Shown here: piece by piece, positions 16,296 to 24,365 of the stretch
Layout of the letters: every line of letters starts with the position of its first letter
How positions within the stretch are numbered: the stretch's first letter is position 1
Source of the DNA: Elusimicrobiaceae bacterium
GTDB lineage: Bacteria > Elusimicrobiota > Elusimicrobia > Elusimicrobiales > Elusimicrobiaceae
Length of the DNA stretch: 39,711 nucleotides
Direction: 5' to 3'
NCBI GenBank assembly: GCA_017618215.1
Contig: JAFZUQ010000005.1
Location: forward strand, 1-39,711
Notes under the pieces: model-generated
What the model was told of the DNA's origin: nothing
Database searches by the model: none
Seen by the model: the letters and a program-made list of their open reading frames with translations, nothing else
Made by a program: the position numbers and the translations under genes

Positions 16296-16970
16296 TTACT
16301 TTTTTATATTTGCCGGCGTTGCTTCTTGTTCTGGGGCAAGTTTGGCGGCAGCAAGTGCTGCATAATAAGTTTGAGGGTAATCTGCCTCTAAACTTTTATA
16401 TATTTCTTTTGCTTCTTCTATTTTACCCCCGTATTCAAGCCCTAATGCTTTATATAATTTTATTTGAGGGATTGAAAACCTTGTCGGATTTTTTGTAAGG
16501 AATTCATCCGCCAAGCTTACGACCTTATCAAAATCACCGGTTTCCAATATGCTTGCAAGCAAAGTATTTGTTATCATTTCAGCAAATTCTTCATTTGCAT
16601 GTTCTAAAGCTTGTTTATAAAAAAGTTCCGCTTTCAAAAAATCACCTTGTTGGTATGAGATTGTACCTAAAACAAAGAAGGCATAAACGCCTGCCGGCTT
16701 GGTTTTATATTTATTTGCCATTTCTTCAAGGGAGGCATAGTTGGAAGGGTCTCCGGTGGTTGTAATTTTCATTTCTGCCAAAAATACATCTGTCCATTGT
16801 TTTTGATAATATCTATCTCTTAAATTATCAACAATAGCGAAAATACCGACTGCGACAATAGCGACAACTATTATCATTATAATTGTCTTTCTGTTGGCTA
16901 AAAGCCATTTGGTAAGATTCTCACTTCCACCGTTTTCTTTCGGTGTTTGGTTTTGTGTGTTATTTGTCAT
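16296..16970 (-). CDS. Membrane-anchored tetratricopeptide repeat protein
   Basis: The 224-residue product has a polar N-terminus rich in Asn and Gln, a single membrane helix at about 31-48 (IIMIIVVAIVAVGIFAIV) and TPR-like helices after it. These include YAFFVLGTISYQQGDFLKAELFYKQAL and the KLYKALGLEYGGKIEEAKEIYKSL pair. The layout of a short cytosolic tail, one helix and a periplasmic TPR domain resembles YfgM-type ancillary proteins of the SecYEG translocon. The specific role is unproven. It overlaps the deaminase gene by 11 bases and is followed by a terminator. Confidence 0.8.
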   Translation of the reverse strand: MTNNTQNQTPKENGGSENLTKWLLANRKTIIMIIVVAIVAVGIFAIVDNLRDRYYQKQWTDVFLAEMKITTTGDPSNYASLEEMANKYKTKPAGVYAFFVLGTISYQQGDFLKAELFYKQALEHANEEFAEMITNTLLASILETGDFDKVVSLADEFLTKNPTRFSIPQIKLYKALGLEYGGKIEEAKEIYKSLEADYPQTYYAALAAAKLAPEQEATPANIKK

Positions 16971-17469
16971 TTAATACCTCATCTATTTTATGGCAAGTAA
17001 TGCCGATTTTATTTAGGAAGTTTACCCCCTCCGTCGAGCGGTCATAAAGTTCCTTAAAAATTACTTCTTTTATGCCTGAAGCGGCAATAATTTTGGCACA
17101 ATGTATGCAAGGCGACAGGGTTATATATAAAGTTGTGCCTTCTGTAGTGATGCCGCTTTTTGCGGCAAATAACAAAGCATTTTGTTCGGCATGTAATTCA
17201 TTATCATTTGAGAATTTGCCATGCAAATCATAAAATTCTTTGCTTTTAATAAATTCTTCAAAGCTTGAATATGTTTGAGAATATTCTTTTAAATACACTT
17301 CTTTAAAATAATCTTCACAATGTTTTTGGCCGGAGGCGACACCATTATATCCAATACTTACTATACGTTTATCTTTAACAAGCACCGCCCCTACATGCAA
17401 ACGAGTGCAAGTGGATTGCCCTGCTACTAAAGTTGCTATATCGGTAAAAAGCTGATGACGATTTTTCAC
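16960..17469 (-). CDS. dCMP deaminase (ComEB-type cytidine/deoxycytidylate deaminase)
   Basis: Zinc enzyme that converts dCMP to dUMP for dTMP synthesis. The 169-residue product has HAEQNAL at 93-99 (zinc His and catalytic Glu95) and SPCIHCAK with zinc ligands Cys121 and Cys124. The N-terminal TCTRLHVGAVLVKD block is typical of deoxycytidylate deaminases. The insert between them (about 50-90) carries additional His and Cys and is the usual allosteric/zinc region. It starts 2 bases after the ankyrin lipoprotein stop and overlaps the TPR gene by 11 bases. Confidence 0.92.
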   Translation of the reverse strand: MKNRHQLFTDIATLVAGQSTCTRLHVGAVLVKDKRIVSIGYNGVASGQKHCEDYFKEVYLKEYSQTYSSFEEFIKSKEFYDLHGKFSNDNELHAEQNALLFAAKSGITTEGTTLYITLSPCIHCAKIIAASGIKEVIFKELYDRSTEGVNFLNKIGITCHKIDEVLNDK

Positions 17470-17471
17470 AA

Positions 17472-18746
17472 TTAAAGCCTCCTAGCTGCTGCATTTTCAA
17501 GTAAATCATAAATATCCATATTTCCTATTTCAGCTGCAGCCACGGCCGGGGTACGACCATTTCGATCCATAACCTTTGGATTAGCACCCTTAGAAAGTAA
17601 GTACGGAACTAATTCCGGAGTGTTTTGCGCGGCGATAAAAAGAGGTGTTTCCCCTTGATTATTTTTTGTGTTTAAATCTTGCCTGTAGTTTATAGTCAAA
17701 AGTTCGATAAGAGGTTTATTATTTCCGCGTATGGCATAAAAAACAATATTTTCACCTTCCTTATCTTTTACGGAAATATCAGCACCCTTATCCAAGAAAT
17801 GTTTGACTGTTTCCGTTATTTGTTTTTCTTTTCCTTTCGGTAAATTTTCCTCAATTTTAGCGATATAAATCTCCTGTAAATAAGCCAAAATAGGTGTACG
17901 AAGATTTTGATCTTTTAATTCTATATTAGCGCCATTTGCAATTAAGTTGTCCATCAGTTCAAAATTATTTGAAACAGCAGCTTGTACTATAGGTAAAACC
18001 CCAAAACCGTTTGGAATATTTGCTACCCCATCCGTTAAGGGAAGAACAGCATTTGCAAAATCAGTATCATTTTCAAGCATTGCCATAGTGAAATAATTGG
18101 AAGGAAATCTAAAAGATATTTGGCTTTCTTTAGCGAAATCAGAAAGAATGGATAATGCCTTGTACTTTCGTAAATTTAAGGTTCGTATAAGAATATTATC
18201 TTCCCCTTCAAAATTAACTTTTGCACCGGCTTTAAGAAGCATTTTTAATTTTTCTTCTTGATCCGCAGAAATGGCAATCTCTATAGGAGATAAACCGGGG
18301 AAAGACTCCAAATTCGGATCGGCACCATTATTCAGAAGGATATTAAATGCAGGATTAAAGTTTTTTAAAGGTGCGAGCAAAGAAATTAAAGTTAGATTGT
18401 CTCTTTGATAATCTAAACGGCTGGAAATATCCGTGTTATTTGCATAGACTTTTTTAAGAGGTGTTAAGTCTTGCATAAGATCTAAATTAAAAGTACTATT
18501 AGGATCTATATTTAAAATTAAATTTGTAAAAGATTGTTCATTTCCCTGGGCAAGTGCTTGCAAAATCTCTTTTTGTTGAGGTTCTGTAGCCGGCAATTTT
18601 TTTGTGACATAACAGGTACAATCACTTTTTAATTCCTGTCCAGGAGGGCAAGTATTTTTACAATTATTTGGCCAGTTAAAATTAATATCGCAGGCCGTAA
18701 GACAAAGTATTACAGAAAAGACCAGAACTGAATAAATATATTTCAT
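17472..18746 (-). CDS. Ankyrin-repeat lipoprotein
   Basis: The 424-residue product starts with a lipoprotein signal ending in LTAC (lipid-attachment Cys about residue 19). A short Cys-rich segment (CKNTCPPGQELKSDCTC) follows, then ankyrin repeats in the second half, for example NNQGETPLFIAAQNTPELVPYLLSKGA and NGRTPAVAAAEIGNMDIYDLL. The start at 18746 is used because GAGGG lies 5 bases upstream; an in-frame TTG 4 codons earlier falls on that site. Ankyrin repeats bind other proteins, and its location is probably the periplasm or outer membrane. The partner is unknown. It heads a unit with the deaminase and TPR genes, and a second ankyrin protein is encoded nearby at 19431. Confidence 0.85.
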   Translation of the reverse strand: MKYIYSVLVFSVILCLTACDINFNWPNNCKNTCPPGQELKSDCTCYVTKKLPATEPQQKEILQALAQGNEQSFTNLILNIDPNSTFNLDLMQDLTPLKKVYANNTDISSRLDYQRDNLTLISLLAPLKNFNPAFNILLNNGADPNLESFPGLSPIEIAISADQEEKLKMLLKAGAKVNFEGEDNILIRTLNLRKYKALSILSDFAKESQISFRFPSNYFTMAMLENDTDFANAVLPLTDGVANIPNGFGVLPIVQAAVSNNFELMDNLIANGANIELKDQNLRTPILAYLQEIYIAKIEENLPKGKEKQITETVKHFLDKGADISVKDKEGENIVFYAIRGNNKPLIELLTINYRQDLNTKNNQGETPLFIAAQNTPELVPYLLSKGANPKVMDRNGRTPAVAAAEIGNMDIYDLLENAAARRL

Positions 18747-18782
18747 TGTTTCCCTCAAAAAAATTAAATATCCAACAAAAAT

Positions 18783-18812
18783 ATTGTATCAAAAAATGAG
18801 TAAAAGTGCTAA
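18783..18812 (-). promoter_or_regulatory. Promoter candidate of the ankyrin lipoprotein unit
   Basis: On the minus strand TACAAT (18783-18788) is preceded, 18 bases upstream, by TTAGCA (about 18807-18812). The predicted start leaves a leader of about 30 nt with GAGGG before the ATG. It lies back to back with the M15 peptidase promoter. Confidence 0.5.
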
Positions 18813-18815
18813 TAT

Positions 18816-18844
18816 TTGCTTTTTTGTTTTTAATTAAGTATCAT
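18816..18844 (+). promoter_or_regulatory. Promoter of the M15 peptidase gene
   Basis: TTGCTT (18816-18821), 17 bases, then TATCAT (18839-18844). The same TTGCTT -35 is used by the pseudopilin promoter at 6338-6343. An AGGAGG site follows at about 18865-18870, just before the ATG at 18875. Confidence 0.6.
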
Positions 18845-18874
18845 CTTTGGGGGCCGTCCTAAACAGGAGGTCTT

Positions 18875-19333
18875 ATGGCACAAAATGATTTCAGTATTGA
18901 ACAATATTATTCAAAATTATCCCCCCATTTTACTTTTGAAGAATTTACAAGAACTTCCAAAATACCATATAAATTATTGAATTCAGTGCTTGCAAAAAAA
19001 CATATTAAAAATTTGATATTGTTGACTAATTATTTGCTTGAACCGGCAAGAGCGATTTTAAATACTCCGTTAATTATTACAAGTGGCTATCGTTGCCCGG
19101 CACTGAATAGAGAAATCGGAGGCAATGCAAATTCCCAACATTTAAATGCGACTGCTGCTGATTTTATAATTAAAAGTAAGGAACTGTCTTTAGATAATGC
19201 CTTTATAAAATTGAAAGAATGTTCCTTTATTCATTACGGTCAACTTATATTGGAAAGAAATTGGATACATTTATCTCTGGGGGTTCCCTTTAGAGATCCG
19301 CAAAAATGCTATGAGAGTTTTAAGATTTTATGA
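18875..19333 (+). CDS. M15-family peptidase (D-Ala-D-Ala carboxypeptidase/endolysin-like)
   Basis: Zinc peptidase expected to cut peptide cross-links or stem peptides of peptidoglycan. The 152-residue product has FTFEEFTRTS near the N-terminus, then ITSGYRCPALNREIGGNANSQH with His89, Asp96 in AADF and His132 in WIHLSL, the three likely zinc ligands. No signal peptide is visible. Small, leaderless M15_3-type enzymes of this size are common as phage endolysins and as lone genes in gut bacteria. It has its own promoter, an AGGAGG site, and overlaps a tiny gene at its end. Confidence 0.85.
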   Translation: MAQNDFSIEQYYSKLSPHFTFEEFTRTSKIPYKLLNSVLAKKHIKNLILLTNYLLEPARAILNTPLIITSGYRCPALNREIGGNANSQHLNATAADFIIKSKELSLDNAFIKLKECSFIHYGQLILERNWIHLSLGVPFRDPQKCYESFKIL

Positions 19334-19422
19334 AAAAATATTTTTTAATTTTGGATTTTCTAATTAAACTTATTTATGATTTTAGATTCAAATCTAAAAA
19401 GAAACGCAAAAACAAAAGATAA
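19330..19422 (+). CDS. 30-residue hydrophobic/basic microprotein overlapping the M15 gene
   Basis: The ATG overlaps the M15 stop as ATGA, the coupling seen repeatedly in the real operons of this window. The product is 30 residues: a hydrophobic first half (KKYFLILDFLIKLIYDF) and a basic second half with ten Lys or Arg (KKKRKNKR end). It could insert in the membrane with its basic tail inside. It is reminiscent in position of the tiny membrane peptides found beside M15/amidase genes in Bacteroidetes, but I see no sequence match. It is short, so chance cannot be excluded. No homologue is known to me. Confidence 0.5.
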   Translation: MKKYFLILDFLIKLIYDFRFKSKKKRKNKR

Positions 19423-19430
19423 CACTTTTA

Positions 19431-20516
19431 TTAATCATTAGTTATGACCATATTCGGCCCTTGTTCTTTTTGTAATGGCAATATATCCGGCATGTCCTTG
19501 TAAATAGGTATCGATATTGAATCACCTTGAATTACTATCTCGTTTGGATTTCTTGTAACTTTCTTTTTATTAGTTTTTTTAGCAGTAGAATATGGTAACC
19601 AAATAGGATCTGGGGCTGTAAATGTACTTGCGAAATTGGGTAGCGGATCGGTTTTATTTAGCTTCTCTTTAGTCTCAATCAAATAAAGGCAAGTTCGGCA
19701 AGCATTTAATGAACATAAGTCTGAAATATTTTCCTCATTTTCGTTAAGTATTGTTAAATTAGCACCCCTATCCAATAAGTAAGAAAAAGCTTTTTTATTA
19801 TCTAAACTTACAGCCAGCATTATTGGTGTTTGTTTCAATACGGTATCTTGTCTGTTGATTTCATTGGGATTTCTATCTAAAATTAAATCGAAAATAGCTT
19901 TCATTTGATATACTTGAGGTCTATTAGATGAATGTTCAATTACCCAGTGTATCGGAAAAAGCCCTTTTTCATCAGGTGTATTAACTTTTGCACCTTTTTC
20001 CAATAATAGTTCTACCATCTCCACATTACCATTACTTATTGCCCAAAATATAGGTGCATAGGAAGTGTTCCCATCCGGTGAATTTAGTCTTGCTCCTCGT
20101 TTAATCAAATTTTTTGCTCTTTGTATGTCATTGTCATCTACGGCTTGCATAAGAGATACATAAAGACCGTTGGCGTCTAGTTTAGATGGTGATTCCATGC
20201 GAATTCTATCTTCATAGTCGGCGTAATTAAGTTTTTTATTAATTTCTTTTTTAAGAGCTCTAGGATCTTGGTCTATTATAGGTTCATTGTAGTTGAAAGC
20301 CTCTAATAGTGAACTATGGGGAGCATTTTCTTCTTCATTTGTTTTTTCATTGGTTTCATTGGAATTATTTGCATGAATTTCGTTATGGTCATATTCCTCG
20401 TCATGATAATCTGAAGATAAAAAGTCCCTATCCGTAGTATAAAAATATTTGACGGTAAATACCAATATTATAAAAATAGCAGCTAAAAATGTTATTAGTT
20501 TTAATTTATTTTGCAT
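19431..20516 (-). CDS. Membrane-anchored ankyrin-repeat protein
   Basis: The 361-residue product has one N-terminal membrane helix (about 7-25), an Asn/Glu-rich acidic linker (about 35-70) and ankyrin repeats at about 120-280. Among them are SYAPIFWAISNGNVEMVELLLEKGA and TPIMLAVSLDNKKAFSYLLDRGA. A Pro/Lys-rich tail follows. No lipobox is visible, so it differs in anchoring from the ankyrin lipoprotein at 17472. It is probably periplasmic; the partner is unknown. It converges on the M15 gene and its microprotein, with only 8 bases between the ends, and has its own promoter. Confidence 0.85.
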   Translation of the reverse strand: MQNKLKLITFLAAIFIILVFTVKYFYTTDRDFLSSDYHDEEYDHNEIHANNSNETNEKTNEEENAPHSSLLEAFNYNEPIIDQDPRALKKEINKKLNYADYEDRIRMESPSKLDANGLYVSLMQAVDDNDIQRAKNLIKRGARLNSPDGNTSYAPIFWAISNGNVEMVELLLEKGAKVNTPDEKGLFPIHWVIEHSSNRPQVYQMKAIFDLILDRNPNEINRQDTVLKQTPIMLAVSLDNKKAFSYLLDRGANLTILNENEENISDLCSLNACRTCLYLIETKEKLNKTDPLPNFASTFTAPDPIWLPYSTAKKTNKKKVTRNPNEIVIQGDSISIPIYKDMPDILPLQKEQGPNMVITND

Positions 20517-20540
20517 ATCTGTTATTGGCCATATAACTCT

Positions 20541-20569
20541 ATTTTAGAAATTGTAAAGAAGAATTTCAA
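20541..20569 (-). promoter_or_regulatory. Promoter of the membrane-anchored ankyrin gene
   Basis: On the minus strand TTGAAA (20564-20569) is 17 bases from TAAAAT (20541-20546). The predicted start lies about 20 bases before the ATG at 20516. It separates this gene from the M20 peptidase unit upstream. Confidence 0.65.
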
Positions 20570-20597
20570 GTAAAATTTTATTTTGCAGGCAGTATTA

Positions 20598-22028
20598 TTA
20601 AATTCCCAATAGATTTTCTAATATATGTAATGTTAAATACAATTGCTCTACAAATGCATTTTCTTCAATAAATTCATCAGTTTGATGTGGGCCCCCTATT
20701 TTTTCTTCTTTATCTTCTTTCTGCGTCATAAAAAAACGTGGTCCGATGCCATAAGTTAAAATACCTTGGCGTCTTAATATTTCACTTTCACTGGAAGCCG
20801 GACTTATACCAAGTAGAATTTTTGTATCTTGGCCATATACTTTTTTTGCCCCTTTTTCCAAAGCTAAATAAAGTTCGTCGTTGAAATTATATTTAGGTTG
20901 AGGGAAAGGTAAAATAGGTTGTTCCTTTATTGTTAATATTATATCTTCGTCATTGTCAAATAATTGCGTTAATTTATCAAAAAATTCCTGCGGATTAGTA
21001 GACGGCAACAATCTGCAATTGAGTAATGCCGAAGCCTGTGATAAAACTGTATTTGCTTCTTCTGAAGAAGTCAAAATAGTCGGAGTTATGTTGTCTTGAA
21101 TTTGGGTTTGTAAAAACGGATCTTCGCTAATAATTGCCGCAGCTTGCTTAAAATATTTTTCTTCCGGAGGGTTTAAAAGCATATTAATTGTTGTTTGTGC
21201 ATCTTGGTCTTGTATGGCTGAAATATCTTCAAAAAATTTTCTTGTAAATGGTGTCAGTTTATAAGGTAATTCATATTCTTTTAATTTTCCTAATGCTTGC
21301 GAAAGTTTATAGATTGCATTATCCTGTTGTACCTGGGAAGAATTACCCCCACTTGCATTAGCTGTCAGTAAAATGTCAAGGTACATTTTGCTTGCTGCTT
21401 CCGCAAATAATAAATTTTGTGTTTGGTTTGAAATTACTCCCCCGCCTTCGTTTATAGCAAACGTTACACCATTAAATATTTCAGGATATTTTTCAATGAG
21501 ATATTTTAATCCCATTTCACTGCCGGATTCTTCATCTGCGGTAAAAAGAAAAATTAAATCTCTGTTTAGTAATTCTTTGTTCTTTGCAAAATAGTTAAGT
21601 AAAGTTAAATTTATTGCAGCATAATTTTTAGCATCTCTTGAACCTCTGCCGTAAATTTTACCATCTTTTATCGTTGCTTTTACCGGGGGTACGGTCCAAT
21701 CCCCTTGAATTGCGGCGGTATCTAAATGTGAAATTAAAAGTACGGCCGGTTTTTTTTCTTTATTGGGTAAGGAAGATTTTAATCTTACTGCTAAATTGGC
21801 TCGATTCTTTTGAGGGCGATAGATTTCCCAGTCAATTTTATTTTTATTCAACGTGGTGTAAATATATCGGGCAGCATGTATTTCCTTCGGGCTTGGTTGT
21901 GTGGTGTCAAAAGAGATTAGATTTATTAAATGCTGTTTAGCATCTTCACGCAGTTCTTCCAGAGGTGCTTCGGCAAGAAGTGGCATTGTTAAAAAACAAA
22001 AGGCAAAGAATAAATTTAAAAATTTCAT
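20598..22028 (-). CDS. Exported M20-family metallopeptidase
   Basis: Two-zinc peptidase/deacylase of the ArgE/DapE/carboxypeptidase group. The 476-residue product has a signal peptide (about 1-20, cleavage near LLAEA), the SHLDTAA motif (His101, Asp103), GRGSRDAKN (bridging Asp132) and TADEESGSE (catalytic Glu166 with metal-ligand Glu167). A C-terminal GGPHQTDEF His ligand follows. The dimerisation domain in between is poorly conserved. It shares 4 bases with the DUF192 gene and ends the oppD-to-M20 unit. Being exported, it may trim peptides before import. Confidence 0.9.
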   Translation of the reverse strand: MKFLNLFFAFCFLTMPLLAEAPLEELREDAKQHLINLISFDTTQPSPKEIHAARYIYTTLNKNKIDWEIYRPQKNRANLAVRLKSSLPNKEKKPAVLLISHLDTAAIQGDWTVPPVKATIKDGKIYGRGSRDAKNYAAINLTLLNYFAKNKELLNRDLIFLFTADEESGSEMGLKYLIEKYPEIFNGVTFAINEGGGVISNQTQNLLFAEAASKMYLDILLTANASGGNSSQVQQDNAIYKLSQALGKLKEYELPYKLTPFTRKFFEDISAIQDQDAQTTINMLLNPPEEKYFKQAAAIISEDPFLQTQIQDNITPTILTSSEEANTVLSQASALLNCRLLPSTNPQEFFDKLTQLFDNDEDIILTIKEQPILPFPQPKYNFNDELYLALEKGAKKVYGQDTKILLGISPASSESEILRRQGILTYGIGPRFFMTQKEDKEEKIGGPHQTDEFIEENAFVEQLYLTLHILENLLGI

Positions 22029-22498
22029 TTTTCCACCAAAGAATAATCTATTTTAATATCATCAAAATTAATTTTTGAACCAATTTTTATGTTATGTTTT
22101 GTTATACTTTTTGCGGGTAGTTCAAGAACATATTTAGCCATACCACCGCGTACTGCTACTTGATTATCAGGCGTGTAAACATAACTTCTGGGTACATTTT
22201 CCCACGCTTCGTTTACTGTTTTATTCGCAGAAATAAAAAGCATATCCAAATTAACAAAAGTGTTTTTCATCCAAAAATAATGTAGAGTTTCATTGTTAAA
22301 AACAAATAACATCCCCGAATCTTCCGGTAAAACTTCACGGTTCATTAATCCCTTTTCCGCTTCTGCTTTAGTCAAAGCAAGTTCTGCATTTACTTTGAAA
22401 CCGTCTGGTAAAATTACAGTCACGGCTTTGGGCTTACACGCCGTAAACCCAAAACACAGAGCCAATACCACGGGATACAAAAAATACTTTTTTAACAC
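22025..22498 (-). CDS. DUF192 lipoprotein
   Basis: The 157-residue product has a lipoprotein signal ending in FTAC (Cys about residue 21) and a DUF192 domain. The domain is recognised by EAEKGLMNREVLPEDSGMLFVF, then YFWMKNTFVNLDMLFI and a C-terminal LELPAKSITKHNIKIGS. DUF192 proteins are small beta-barrel-like proteins of unknown function, usually exported. It starts 8 bases after pepT and overlaps the M20 gene by 4 bases. Confidence 0.9.
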   Translation of the reverse strand: MLKKYFLYPVVLALCFGFTACKPKAVTVILPDGFKVNAELALTKAEAEKGLMNREVLPEDSGMLFVFNNETLHYFWMKNTFVNLDMLFISANKTVNEAWENVPRSYVYTPDNQVAVRGGMAKYVLELPAKSITKHNIKIGSKINFDDIKIDYSLVEK

Positions 22499-22506
22499 TT
22501 TTCCTC

Positions 22507-23655
22507 TTATTTCTTGCGGTAGTTTTTAACAATAGTTAAAGTTAAATCAGCCGTTTTGTTAAATGTTTTGATATCCAGCCATTCTTTGACGGTATGATTA
22601 TCATGATAACCTATACCGATAATGGGCATTAATAATCCTTTTGATGCCAAAATATTTGAATCAAAACCGCCGCCGCAAGATTTTGTCTCCATTTTTATTT
22701 TATTCGCTTTCGCGCAGGATAAAATATATCTTATCAACGGAAGTTTAGTTGAAATATTGAGTAAAGGATATTTGAGTTCCTGTTTAAATTCAATAATAGG
22801 TTTAATGGTTTTACCATCAACTTTTTTAGTAAACAATTTTTCTACCTTTTTGAAACACTCTTTCATGTGTTTAACTTGTTTTTCTAAAGCCGGTAAATTA
22901 CGGCTTCTGGCTTCACCTTTTAAATAAATTTCGGGCATAACGATATTTGTACCGGTTCCGCCTTTTACTATACCTATATTTGCAACAGTTAATTTGTCTA
23001 TTCTGCCAAGTTTCATCATTGAAATCGCTTTTGCGGCAACTTCTAAGGCAGATATACCCTTTTCCGGGCAAACGCCGGCATGTGCTGCTCTTCCAATAAT
23101 TTTTATTTCAAAGACATAAGCTTTTGGTGCATTTATAATAAGCTCTTCAGGATATTCATCATCCAAAATTAATCCTTCTTTTCCTTGCAGGAAAGATGCA
23201 TCAAAGTATTTAGCGCCGTACATACCGTCTTCTTCGCATAAAGTGCATGCAACTTCAATCGGAGGATATGCTTCTTTTGATTCTTTTAGAGTTCTTATAA
23301 CTTCCAAAATTATTGCAAGGCCTGCGCGGTCATCAGCGCCTAAAACGGTTTTTCCGTCCGTTAAGACTTTACCGTTTTTTATGCTTGCTTTTACATTGCT
23401 GCAAGGGGCGACGGTATCAAGATGGGCGCCTAAAATGAAAGGTTTACTTTTTACCGTTCCTGGGAACCTTGCCATTACATTACCCTGTGCATTAGTATTA
23501 AATTTTTTACCTGCATTATCAACAAAAACTTTCCCCCCAAGTTTTTTGAGTTCACGTTCCATATATTTTTGCATAGGTAATTCTTTATTTGATGTAGCAT
23601 CGATTTTTGTCATTTCTATAAATTGCTTCATCATCCTATCATAATTTATTTTCAT
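22507..23655 (-). CDS. PepT-like M20 tripeptidase
   Basis: Cytosolic two-zinc peptidase of the tripeptidase T/PepT-like branch. The 382-residue product has no signal peptide. It carries GAHLDTV (His78, Asp80), LGADDRAG (Asp108), CEEDG (Glu141, Glu142) and a late GIGYHDNHTVKEW with the last His ligand. Length is typical (about 370-410). It overlaps the oppF stop by 4 bases (ATGA), so imported peptides and their hydrolysis are coupled in one unit. Assignment to PepT rather than another M20 branch rests on motif context. Confidence 0.9.
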   Translation of the reverse strand: MKINYDRMMKQFIEMTKIDATSNKELPMQKYMERELKKLGGKVFVDNAGKKFNTNAQGNVMARFPGTVKSKPFILGAHLDTVAPCSNVKASIKNGKVLTDGKTVLGADDRAGLAIILEVIRTLKESKEAYPPIEVACTLCEEDGMYGAKYFDASFLQGKEGLILDDEYPEELIINAPKAYVFEIKIIGRAAHAGVCPEKGISALEVAAKAISMMKLGRIDKLTVANIGIVKGGTGTNIVMPEIYLKGEARSRNLPALEKQVKHMKECFKKVEKLFTKKVDGKTIKPIIEFKQELKYPLLNISTKLPLIRYILSCAKANKIKMETKSCGGGFDSNILASKGLLMPIIGIGYHDNHTVKEWLDIKTFNKTADLTLTIVKNYRKK

Positions 23656-24365
23656 GATTCATCTCCTGATATTTCAGTTAATATACCTTGCTTAACCAAC
23701 ACTATATTTTGACATAAATATTTGCATAATGCAAGATTGTGTGAAACGAACAGTAAAGCAAAGTTGTATTTTTTTTGCATTTTTGTAAGTAAGTTAACTA
23801 TTTGTGCTTGAACGGATACATCCAGGGCACTTGTAGGTTCATCGGCGATAATAAGTCTTGGTTTTAAAATTAAAGCCCTTGCTATATTTATGCGCTGGCG
23901 CTGTCCGCCTGAAAATTGGTGCGGATATTTTTTAAGATCAAATTCACTTAAAGAAACTTCCTTTAAAGCCTTGATTAAAGTTTGCTTTGTGTAGGGAATT
24001 TTATTTATTATGAACGGTTCGCTTAAAATTTGTTCAATGGTCTGGCGTGGATCTAAAGCACTGTACGGATCTTGAAAAATTACCCCTATATTTGAAAGTA
24101 TTTTCCTAAATTCCTTTTTTGTTGTTTTGGAAATATCTTTACCAAGTATTTTTATTGTTCCTGAATTTTGCTTTTCAAGCCCGAGTATAATTTTTAGTAA
24201 AGTCGTTTTCCCACAACCCGACGGGCCGATTAAAGCTAGGGTTTGTCCTTCTTGTAAATTTAAATTAGCCCCTTTTAAAACCTCTGTCGTTTGTTTTTTC
24301 AAAAAGGAGTTTTTGACATAAGTTTTTTTAATATCTTTAAGTTCCAATACTGTGTTATATGTCAT
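23652..24365 (-). CDS. oppF: Oligopeptide ABC transporter ATP-binding protein, short OppF type
   Basis: Energises peptide import together with OppD, at the inner face of the membrane. The 237-residue product has Walker A (ALIGPSGCGKTTLL near residue 43), the Q-loop FQDPYSALDPRQT, the signature FSGGQRQRINIARAL, and Walker B LIIADEPTSALDVS. Usual OppF/DppF proteins are about 310-330 residues with a C-terminal oligo_HPY region. Here the protein ends soon after the H-loop region and lacks that extension. It overlaps oppD by 11 bases and pepT by 4. Confidence 0.9.
   Translation of the reverse strand: MTYNTVLELKDIKKTYVKNSFLKKQTTEVLKGANLNLQEGQTLALIGPSGCGKTTLLKIILGLEKQNSGTIKILGKDISKTTKKEFRKILSNIGVIFQDPYSALDPRQTIEQILSEPFIINKIPYTKQTLIKALKEVSLSEFDLKKYPHQFSGGQRQRINIARALILKPRLIIADEPTSALDVSVQAQIVNLLTKMQKKYNFALLFVSHNLALCKYLCQNIVLVKQGILTEISGDES

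Noticed and set aside
17472..18758. TTG start at 18758 for the ankyrin lipoprotein
   Set aside because: The TTG falls on the ribosome site of the ATG at 18746, which also gives a normal lipoprotein signal.
18857..18870. A hairpin hiding the Shine-Dalgarno site of the M15 gene (TCCT with AGGA)
   Set aside because: Only four base pairs with a 4-base loop; too weak to claim regulation.
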